This document shows, piece after piece, positions 31,757 through 37,469 of a DNA stretch of 37,469 bases; position 1 is the stretch's first letter, and each line of letters begins with the position of its first letter. The stretch comes from [Clostridium] methylpentosum DSM 5476. Its GTDB lineage: Bacteria > Bacillota > Clostridia > Oscillospirales > Ruminococcaceae. The stretch is taken from the NCBI GenBank assembly GCA_000158655.1, contig EQ973339.1, forward strand, positions 410,675 to 448,143. Direction: 5' to 3'. A program made the translations under genes and the position numbers. The notes below the pieces were generated by a model that was not told the DNA's origin, did no database searches, and saw nothing but the letters and a program-made list of their open reading frames with translations.

Positions 31757-32596
31757 CTATTTGGCTTCGGCGGAGTCTGCCTTTGCAGAAGACTTCTCCG
31801 TAGACTGCTCTTTTGATGCAACAGCAGCCTCAATGTCAAATGAGAAGAAATCATCCTCATCGATTGCCTCGTCACAGATAATCTCAAGGCTGCCCTTGAT
31901 CACCGAACCGTCCTGCATGTTGATGTTTTTGGAGGTGATATTTCCGTGTACGATCGCATTGCTCTTAAGAGCGACTGAACTGGTGATTCTGAGGTTGCCT
32001 TTGACCTTTCCGTCGGAATCCACCGTGTCGCCGCTGAGGTCACCGATCACAATCGCTTTTTCGTTGAGGTTGATAAAGGTTTCGCTTGAAATGTTGCCCT
32101 TGACCACGCCGTTGTTGAGGGTCACCGCATTGCCTTTGACATCGCCGTCAACCTGGCCGTTGATGTAGATATCGTGGTCGCTGGTGAGGTTGCCCTTCAT
32201 GCAGCCGCTGATCTTGATATCGGATTTGGTGATGATCGAACCCTCAATGATGGTGTCCTTGGTGATAAAGGTCTGCTCAGTGGGCTCAAGTGACTGGTAG
32301 GACTTGTGCAGTGGGGTGGACGGAGCGGGGGAAGGAGCCGGTGCAGGTGCTGGGGCAGCAGCGCTTTTTGCGGATGCAGGCGGAGCGTATTTGGATGCAG
32401 TCTGCGGGGTAGCGGGCTGCTTTTTGACCGGTTCCGCCTCTTTTGTAGGTACTCCATCCGCAAGCGGGGCTTCTTTTTCTCCATAAATGATTTCCTTGAG
32501 GGCAGTAGTGAAATTGTTCTTTGCGCTGTTTTTTTTCTCATCATTCTGAGCATTCATTCCGAATTCAAGCGTTTTTTTGTTCTTGTTATTAGCCAT
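31757..32596 (-). CDS. Bactofilin family polymer-forming protein
   Basis: A 279-residue cytoplasmic protein. A basic and polar N-terminus, a Pro/Ala linker (about 60-95), then the bactofilin beta-helix (about 107-245) with repeated hydrophobic-Gly units such as IIEGSIITKSDIKISGCMKGNL, IYINGQVDGDV, VVKGNISSE, KVKGNLRIT and VIKGSLEI. An acidic Ser/Ala-rich tail follows. Bactofilins polymerise into filaments without nucleotide and organise wall enzymes. AAAGGAG precedes the ATG. It lies 30 bases after the deacetylase gene, so they form an operon. The length exceeds that of core bactofilins (about 130-200) because of the long tails. Confidence 0.9.
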   Translation of the reverse strand: MANNKNKKTLEFGMNAQNDEKKNSAKNNFTTALKEIIYGEKEAPLADGVPTKEAEPVKKQPATPQTASKYAPPASAKSAAAPAPAPAPSPAPSTPLHKSYQSLEPTEQTFITKDTIIEGSIITKSDIKISGCMKGNLTSDHDIYINGQVDGDVKGNAVTLNNGVVKGNISSETFINLNEKAIVIGDLSGDTVDSDGKVKGNLRITSSVALKSNAIVHGNITSKNINMQDGSVIKGSLEIICDEAIDEDDFFSFDIEAAVASKEQSTEKSSAKADSAEAK

Positions 32597-32626
32597 TTTT
32601 AAAACTCCTTTATATAATTGTTCGAA

Positions 32627-33604
32627 TTAATTTCCATCTGAATAAATAATTTGATTAAACGGTTTTACAGAGGCATCGAGCTTTTCAAATTTATAGCCTT
32701 GGTCCAGAAGGGTTTGGATCACTGTGGGCAGCGCGTCCGGCGTGTATTTCTTTGCCGCAGCGTCGTGCATCAGAACCACAGACTTGGTTTTTGCCTGCGC
32801 TTGGCGCAGCGTGATGTCTATAATTTGCTGGGTGGATTTTGTTTTTGAATCCGCATCTCCCGAGTCCACATTCCAATCATGGTAAGTAAATCCTCTGCGA
32901 AGCATTTCCGCGGCGATTTCCTTGTTGACATCTGCGTTTTTTACATTAGAACTTCCACCTGGAAAGCGGAACAACTCGCATTTTACCCCTGTGAGTTCAT
33001 ACACATAGTTAAAAATATTGTTAAAGTCCTCTAGATAGGCTTCTACGGATTGATAGATGACGTCATAATCGTGGTTGGCGGCGTGGATCGCAATGGTGTG
33101 GCCCCGATCGACAATTTCTTTGTAGAGCGGCTTGACCGCTTCTTCGTCGTGGCGGCAGACAAAAAAGGTGGCTTTGACATTGTACTGATCCAGAATATTG
33201 AGGATTTTTTCAGTATTTTGGGAGGGACCGTCGTCAAAAGTGAGATAGACAACTTTGTTACCTTCGGGATTTGCAACCTTTTTTGTCGGTTCGACAAAAA
33301 GATCTGGGTATAGATTTTGATACCCGAGGTCTTCCACATCAGAATTGGAGGATGCAGAACTCTCCTGACTCGAATTACTGGAACTTTCGTTCACTGGGCT
33401 GTTGCCCTGGGTATCATTTCCTCCGCCAATCGGCGCCTGCATGTTGACAGAGTTGCTGCTTGAGGAGTCCAATGCAGCAATCTGCCGTTTGAGCTTACTG
33501 TTTTGTACTCCAAAGGTGATGGCCAGGAGCGAGGGAATTATTATGCTGAGCACAATGACTGTGATGATCAGGTGCTTAAAGAAACGCACGCTTCCAAAAT
33601 ACAT
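32627..33604 (-). CDS. Polysaccharide deacetylase (NodB/CE4), membrane-anchored
   Basis: A 325-residue protein with a signal anchor (about 10-32), a Ser/Asn-rich linker (45-90) and an outside NodB domain (about 115-315). CE4 motifs: TFDDG (122-126, catalytic Asp and metal Asp), His174/His178 in HAANH (usual HSxxH with Ser replaced by Ala), RFPGG (213-217), DWNVDSGD (243-250), LMHD (278-281). It removes acetyl groups from peptidoglycan or another surface glycan. The nearest GGAGG is 33 bases before the ATG with a hairpin in between; an in-frame TAA blocks longer starts. Cotranscribed with a bactofilin. Confidence 0.92.
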   Translation of the reverse strand: MYFGSVRFFKHLIITVIVLSIIIPSLLAITFGVQNSKLKRQIAALDSSSSNSVNMQAPIGGGNDTQGNSPVNESSSNSSQESSASSNSDVEDLGYQNLYPDLFVEPTKKVANPEGNKVVYLTFDDGPSQNTEKILNILDQYNVKATFFVCRHDEEAVKPLYKEIVDRGHTIAIHAANHDYDVIYQSVEAYLEDFNNIFNYVYELTGVKCELFRFPGGSSNVKNADVNKEIAAEMLRRGFTYHDWNVDSGDADSKTKSTQQIIDITLRQAQAKTKSVVLMHDAAAKKYTPDALPTVIQTLLDQGYKFEKLDASVKPFNQIIYSDGN

Positions 33605-33612
33605 AGTGTTTA

Positions 33613-33642
33613 CAGAGAAATAGTTGTCTCTCTGTTGCCTCC
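33613..33642 (-). promoter_or_regulatory. Hairpin between a distant ribosome site and the deacetylase start
   Basis: On the minus strand GGAGG (33638-33642) is followed by CAGAGA (33629-33634) and TCTCTG (33613-33618), a 6-bp stem with a 10-base loop, then TAAACACT before the ATG. If folded, the hairpin cuts the effective ribosome-site spacing from 33 to about 11 bases. Confidence 0.4.
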
Positions 33643-33751
33643 TTTTTATAGTATCACACGTCGTGACAAAGTCATTCGAATGAATCCCATAATCAAAATA
33701 ATCTTACCATGGATTATGGGATATTTAATGAACAACCTTAAAACAGATTGT

Positions 33752-35662
33752 TTAAAAGTTTTCAGAAAGTTCAACCCATTCGTCAAAATAGCGGCTATAA
33801 AGTTCTTTTTTTTGCTCAAGTTCGGCACATTTCTCGTTCATCACCAGATAATCCTGATACACTTCAGGGGTGGCGATTTCGGATTCGAGCTGGGCAACCT
33901 GTTGTTCGGTTTGCTCAACCAGGCCTTCGAGCTCCCGCAGACGAGCCCGCATTTTAGCTTCAAGGCTTTTTTGCTGTTTGGATTTGTAACCGCCGCCTTT
34001 TGGCTTGATCACGACGGGCTTTTCCTCTGTCTCTGCCGCCTGTTCTCGCTGAACAGCGGCGAGGTAATCGTCAAATTTGCCGTCGTAGGCTCTGATCTCA
34101 TTGGCAAACATTTCGACGATTTTTGTCGGCACCTTGTTGAGCAGGTAACGGTCGTGTGAGACGACGAGGATTGTGCCGGTGTAGTCGGCGAGCGCCTGCT
34201 CCAGAACCTCCTTGGTGTACAGGTCGATGTGGTTGGTCGGCTCGTCGAGGATGAGCACATTTGGTTTTTCCTGCATGAGGATCGCGAGGCTGAGCTTTGC
34301 GCGTTCGCCTCCGCTGATAACACCCACTTTTTTGAACACATTTTCTCCGGTGAGCAGCACGCCGCCGAGGGCGGAGCGCACCTGGTGCTCCGACAGCTGG
34401 GGAAACCGACCCCACAGCTCCTCGAGCACTGTGTTTTCGGGATTGAGGGAGGCCATCTCCTGATCGTAATAGCTGATGCGGGTGTTGCGGCCCCAGGTGA
34501 CGGTGCCGGATGGACAGGGAATGAGGGACTGCACTGCCTTGAGCAGGGAGGATTTTCCGATGCCGTTCGCACCGATGACAGCGACCTTTTCCCCGCGGTT
34601 TACATGTAGGGTGATGTCTTTTGCGAGCAGTTTGGCGCTCGCTCCCCGTCCAACCGAAAGCTCGAGGTGGGAGATGTCGAGCACATCCTTGACCGGCTCC
34701 CGGTCGTAGGTAAACCGGATGTGGGGCGGCTTGTGAAACGCCGCCGGCTTTTCAATGATCTCCATCTTTTCGAGCGCGTTGAGCCGGCTGCGGGCACTTT
34801 TAGCGGTGGAGGCCCGCGCCATGTTCCGATCAACATAGTCCTGCATCGAAGCGATCTGTTTTTGCTGGATTTCGTATTCCTTTGTTCTGCGCTCGACGTA
34901 CTCCTGCTTGAGCAGGGTGTACTTGGAGTAATTGCCGCTGAACGACATGAGCTTGTGGTTTTCAATCTCCCAGATCTTTGTCACGCATTTGTCCAGGAAA
35001 TATCGGTCGTGCGAGACAATGAGCAATGCGCCTTTGTAGCTGCTGAGATATTCCTCAAGCCACATAAGAGTTTTAAAATCCAGATGGTTGGTCGGCTCGT
35101 CAAGGACGAGCAGATCGGGCTGCTCAAGCAGCAGCTTTGCCATGGCGAGCCGCGTCTTTTCTCCGCCGCTGAGGGTGTGGATGACAGTCTCCAGCGGCTT
35201 GTCGCCAAAACCCATACCGTTGAGGATCGTCTTGATCTTGACATCGATTAGATATCCGTCTTTTTGTTCGAAATAGGTCTGTTTCTGGGCATACTCTTTT
35301 GAGAGGGTGTCAAACGCCGCTGGGTCGCTGTGCAGTTCTGCCATCCTCTGCTCCATCTGTTTGAGTTCCCGCTGCAGGGCATACAGGTCGTCAAACACCA
35401 GTTTCATCTCGTCGAGGATGGTGCTGCCCTTGTCCAGGCCGCTGTTTTGCTGCAAAAATCCGATTGTTTTGTTGTTGGCGCGGCCAATTGTGCCGCCGTC
35501 CGGGTCTTCGAGCCCACAGATGAGCCGCAAGAGGGTGGATTTTCCCGCACCGTTCGCGCCGATGAGGCCGATGCGGTCGCTGTCCTCAATCGTCCCCTCA
35601 ATACCCTGCAGCACTTCGTTGCCGAGATAAACTTTGCTGACATCTTCTATTGTAACAAGCAT
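33752..35662 (-). CDS. ABC-F family ATPase
   Basis: A 636-residue soluble protein with two ABC domains and no membrane segment. Domain 1: Walker A GANGAGKST (35-43), LSGGEKTR, LDEPTNHLDF. A linker with YEIQQKQIASMQDYVDRNMARASTAKSARSR is the P-site tRNA interaction motif region. Domain 2: GANGIGKSS, ISGGERAK, LDEPTNHIDL. C-terminal coiled coil about 555-636 rich in Glu/Lys/Gln. ABC-F proteins act on the ribosome as translation factors or give antibiotic resistance. The short inter-domain linker and this C-terminal extension suggest a housekeeping type (YdiF/Uup-like), not a resistance type. Single-gene unit with extended -10 promoter. Confidence 0.93.
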   Translation of the reverse strand: MLVTIEDVSKVYLGNEVLQGIEGTIEDSDRIGLIGANGAGKSTLLRLICGLEDPDGGTIGRANNKTIGFLQQNSGLDKGSTILDEMKLVFDDLYALQRELKQMEQRMAELHSDPAAFDTLSKEYAQKQTYFEQKDGYLIDVKIKTILNGMGFGDKPLETVIHTLSGGEKTRLAMAKLLLEQPDLLVLDEPTNHLDFKTLMWLEEYLSSYKGALLIVSHDRYFLDKCVTKIWEIENHKLMSFSGNYSKYTLLKQEYVERRTKEYEIQQKQIASMQDYVDRNMARASTAKSARSRLNALEKMEIIEKPAAFHKPPHIRFTYDREPVKDVLDISHLELSVGRGASAKLLAKDITLHVNRGEKVAVIGANGIGKSSLLKAVQSLIPCPSGTVTWGRNTRISYYDQEMASLNPENTVLEELWGRFPQLSEHQVRSALGGVLLTGENVFKKVGVISGGERAKLSLAILMQEKPNVLILDEPTNHIDLYTKEVLEQALADYTGTILVVSHDRYLLNKVPTKIVEMFANEIRAYDGKFDDYLAAVQREQAAETEEKPVVIKPKGGGYKSKQQKSLEAKMRARLRELEGLVEQTEQQVAQLESEIATPEVYQDYLVMNEKCAELEQKKELYSRYFDEWVELSENF

Positions 35663-35702
35663 GTGCTTTTAAATCTCCTCTGTTGTGTGGTTCGTACCCA
35701 TC

Positions 35703-35708
35703 ATTATA
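35703..35708 (-). promoter_or_regulatory. Extended -10 element of the ABC-F gene
   Basis: Minus strand TGGTATAAT, a perfect -10 with extended TG, 40 bases before the ABC-F ATG. No good -35. Confidence 0.55.
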
Positions 35709-35774
35709 CCACACTTGGCGGCAGAGTGCACCCCGATTACGACGAGTTTTTACAAAACCGATACAAAAAGAGAG

Positions 35775-35822
35775 TTGACAAACGGGCATATGCACATTAT
35801 AATAGTTGATATGGGCATATGC
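35775..35822 (+). promoter_or_regulatory. Consensus promoter with two GGGCATATGC sites before the DUF134 operon
   Basis: TTGACA (35775-35780), 17-base spacer, TATAAT (35798-35803), both perfect. GGGCATATGC occurs in the spacer (35784-35793) and again after the transcript start (35813-35822), 29 bases apart; each holds the 8-bp palindrome GCATATGC. The placement on both sides of the -10 suits repression by a DNA-binding protein. The first gene encodes a predicted helix-turn-helix protein, the natural candidate. Confidence 0.8.
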
Positions 35823-35871
35823 TCAAATGAAATCAAAAAATTACCAGAGAACCAGGAAAGGGGGCGGCCGC

Positions 35872-36228
35872 ATGGCGCGCCAGACCAAATGCAGGCGAAT
35901 CTGTTGCCTGCCCAAATCGACCCTGTTTCAGCCGGATGGGCAGGATTCTCCCCGGCTGGTGCTCAATCTCGACGAGGTGGAGGCGCTCCGCCTGGCAGAC
36001 CTCGAAGGGCTGGACCAGGACACCGCTGCCGCCCGGATGGAGGTCTCCCGCGCGACCTTTCAGCGGATTTTGTATTCCGCCCGCCGCACTGTTGCCGACG
36101 CGCTGGTCAACGGCAAGGCGCTCGAACTCAAAGGGGGCAGATATGTACTCGCGCAGGACCACTGCCAGTGCGAACAATCCTGTGTTAACTGTCAATTTCA
36201 ATGTGAAAGGACCGATCATCATGAGTGA
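35872..36228 (+). CDS. DUF134 helix-turn-helix protein
   Basis: A 118-residue protein. N-terminal MARQTKCRRICCLP is the family's Cys-containing start; LNLDEVEALRLADLEGLDQDTAAARMEVSRATFQRILYSARRTVADALVNGKAL (about 31-84) is a sigma-70 region 4-like helix-turn-helix; the tail has CQCEQSCVNCQFQCERTDHH, six Cys within 15 residues plus His, probably a metal or Fe-S site. ATG chosen with AAGGGGG upstream; it overlaps the Mrp-type gene by 8 bases. The promoter carries two GGGCATATGC sites. It may sense iron-sulphur or metal status through the Cys (inference). Confidence 0.88.
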   Translation: MARQTKCRRICCLPKSTLFQPDGQDSPRLVLNLDEVEALRLADLEGLDQDTAAARMEVSRATFQRILYSARRTVADALVNGKALELKGGRYVLAQDHCQCEQSCVNCQFQCERTDHHE

Positions 36229-37057
36229 AACCAATTGCAACCACGATTGCGGAAGCTGCTCCGAGAGCTGCTCTTCCCGTCAGCAGCCTGAGAGCTTCAT
36301 TGAATCCCCCAACCAGCTCAGCTGCATCAAAAAGGTCATCGGTGTAGTCAGCGGCAAAGGCGGGGTGGGCAAATCGCTGGTCACCTCAATGCTCGCCGTG
36401 CTCTTTAACCGCCGCGGCTACAACACCGCTATCATCGACGCCGATATCACTGGCCCTTCGATCCCCAAGGCGTTCGGCCTCAAGGACCGGGTCACCGGAA
36501 ACGAAGCCGGCATGTATCCGGTGCGCAGCAAAAAGGGGATTGACGTGGTGTCCATCAACCTCATGCTGGAGGATGAAAAATCCCCCGTTGTATGGCGCGG
36601 CCCGATCATCGCCAACATGGTCAAGCAGTTTTGGACTGATGTGGTGTGGTCGGATGTGGACTTTATGTTCGTCGACATGCCTCCCGGAACAGGAGATGTC
36701 CCGCTCACCGTCTTTCAGTCCATCCCGCTCGACGGTATCGTCGTCGTGACCTCCCCGCAGGAGCTTGTGTCCATGATCGTCTCCAAAGCGGTCAACATGG
36801 CAAAGATGATGAATATTCCGGTGCTCGGCCTGATCGAAAACTACAGCTATTTTGAGTGTCCCGGCTGCAAGGAGCGCACCGCAATCTTCGGGGAGAGCCA
36901 TATTGAAGAGACCGCGAAGGAATTCGGCCTCGATGTGCTCGCCAAGCTCCCGATCAATCCCGAGTTCGCCAAGCTCAGCGACAGCGGCCTCATCGAGCTG
37001 TTCGAGGGCGATTTCCTCGATAAAACCTGCGATCTGATTGAAGAGAGGATGAAATAA
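36221..37057 (+). CDS. Mrp/NBP35-family Fe-S cluster carrier ATPase
   Basis: A 278-residue deviant Walker A P-loop protein. N-terminal Cys cluster: Cys6, 10, 13, 17 in CNHDCGSCSESC, like the ferredoxin-type site of NBP35. P-loop GKGGVGKS (45-52), then DADITGPSIPKAFG (72-85), VDMPPGTGDVPLTV, and the C-terminal CPGC that bridges two subunits with a [4Fe-4S] cluster. It builds and hands over Fe-S clusters to apoproteins. GAAAGG precedes the ATG, which overlaps the DUF134 stop. The NifX-like gene follows after 1 base. Confidence 0.94.
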   Translation: MSETNCNHDCGSCSESCSSRQQPESFIESPNQLSCIKKVIGVVSGKGGVGKSLVTSMLAVLFNRRGYNTAIIDADITGPSIPKAFGLKDRVTGNEAGMYPVRSKKGIDVVSINLMLEDEKSPVVWRGPIIANMVKQFWTDVVWSDVDFMFVDMPPGTGDVPLTVFQSIPLDGIVVVTSPQELVSMIVSKAVNMAKMMNIPVLGLIENYSYFECPGCKERTAIFGESHIEETAKEFGLDVLAKLPINPEFAKLSDSGLIELFEGDFLDKTCDLIEERMK

Positions 37058-37058
37058 C

Positions 37059-37433
37059 ATGAGAGTAGCAGTCACCACCGAAAACAACCAGGTGTTCCAG
37101 CATTTCGGAAAATGCCAGCTGTTCACCATCGCTGAGGTAGAGGATGGAAAGCTCCTCTCCACCTCCTTTCTCGACGCCAATGGGAGCGGGCATTCCGCTC
37201 TCGCCGTTCTGCTCAAGCAGCAGGGCGTGGATCTGTTGATCTGCGGCGGTATTGGCCAGGGGGCTAACGACGCCCTCGCTGCCCAGGGCGTGCAGCTCAT
37301 CTGCGGCGTGTCGGGCAGTGTGTCTGATGTGCTCGCCGCTTACCTCAACAACACCCTCCAGCCCAACAATGCCTTTGTCTGCGATCACCACCACGAAGGC
37401 GACTCCCACACCTGCCACTGCGGGGAGCACTAA
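37059..37433 (+). CDS. NifX/NifB-C-terminal-like (dinitrogenase FeMo-cofactor) protein
   Basis: A 124-residue protein of the family that includes NifX, NafY and the orange protein. It opens with MRVAVTTENNQVFQHFGKCQLFTI, has the FSH-like fold pattern LLICGGIGQGANDALAAQGVQLI (59-81), and ends in a metal-binding tail DHHHEGDSHTCHCGEH (109-124) with six His and two Cys. No nitrogenase genes are near; it is the common Mrp partner of anaerobes. It may carry Fe-S or Fe-Mo-type clusters. One base separates it from the Mrp-type stop. Confidence 0.9.
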   Translation: MRVAVTTENNQVFQHFGKCQLFTIAEVEDGKLLSTSFLDANGSGHSALAVLLKQQGVDLLICGGIGQGANDALAAQGVQLICGVSGSVSDVLAAYLNNTLQPNNAFVCDHHHEGDSHTCHCGEH

Positions 37434-37442
37434 GGTGGTGTA

Positions 37443-37459
37443 CTGGGACGCTGTCCCAG
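37443..37459. repeat. Palindrome at the window end
   Basis: CTGGGAC (37443-37449), GCT, GTCCCAG (37453-37459), 10 bases after the NifX-like stop. It is a possible terminator core, but only ACCCTG follows before the window ends. Confidence 0.4.
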
Positions 37460-37469
37460 ACCCTGCTCA

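Noticed and set aside
33752-35662. Antibiotic-resistance ABC-F protein
   Set aside because: The inter-domain linker is short and the C-terminal coiled coil is of the housekeeping type; nothing in the sequence points to resistance.
36386-37300. 304-codon open frame on the minus strand opposite the Mrp and NifX-like genes
   Set aside because: Antisense shadow; the plus-strand genes carry the P-loop, CPGC and Cys/His motifs.
37059-37433. Nitrogen-fixation locus
   Set aside because: A NifX-like protein next to Mrp is common in non-fixing anaerobes and no nif structural gene is in the window.

Overview
The window looks like chromosomal DNA of an anaerobic, spore-forming-lineage Firmicute of class Clostridia, probably Oscillospiraceae/Ruminococcaceae-like. 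This is an inference from gene content and promoter style, not from a marker gene. It rests on a class III fructose-1,6-bisphosphatase, a sigma-K gene, a yybP-ykoY (Mn2+) riboswitch, strong GGAGG ribosome sites, consensus sigma-A promoters, IS200-type remnants, and a GC content that looks slightly above 50 percent. No rRNA, tRNA, CRISPR array or prophage was seen.

Layout. 1-3.9 kb (minus): a three-gene operon of a class II glutamine amidotransferase/asparagine synthase-like protein, an ATP-grasp ligase and an aspartate/glutamate racemase. It fits making, attaching and amidating D-aspartate in a peptidoglycan cross-bridge. 4.3-7.3 kb (minus): an OmpR-type two-component system with a small exported protein. 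7.8-11.7 kb (minus): a VTC-domain protein, a DUF4956 membrane protein and a CotH-family surface protein carrying four 29-residue repeats. 11.9-12.9 kb (plus): a family 8 glycosyltransferase. 13.3-16.7 kb (minus): a second OmpR-type two-component system preceded by a membrane protein of unknown function. 16.9-19.8 kb (plus): a Mn2+ riboswitch with its own terminator, then a Na/phosphate symporter-like protein and a CaCA cation antiporter. 19.9-23.7 kb: a small membrane protein, a GNAT acetyltransferase, the fructose-bisphosphatase and a stand-alone Smr domain. 23.9-26.9 kb (plus): a MarR repressor with a 24-bp palindromic operator, a MATE exporter, a cytidylate-kinase-like protein and a small ribbon-helix-helix-like protein. 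27-31.6 kb: three decayed IS200-type transposase genes around an intact pro-sigma-K gene and an iron alcohol dehydrogenase. 31.7-33.6 kb (minus): a polysaccharide deacetylase and a bactofilin. 33.7-35.7 kb (minus): an ABC-F ATPase. 35.7-37.4 kb (plus): a DUF134 regulator, an Mrp/NBP35 iron-sulphur carrier and a NifX-like protein, behind a promoter with two copies of GGGCATATGC.

Common thread. Much of the window concerns the cell envelope: cross-bridge synthesis, surface CotH/VTC proteins, glycosyl transfer, deacetylase plus bactofilin, and two envelope-sensing kinases. Metal and phosphate handling is a second theme. The most distinctive signals are regulatory: 11-bp direct repeats at both two-component promoters, the Mn2+ riboswitch in front of a phosphate transporter, the MarR palindrome, and the paired GGGCATATGC sites before the DUF134 operon.
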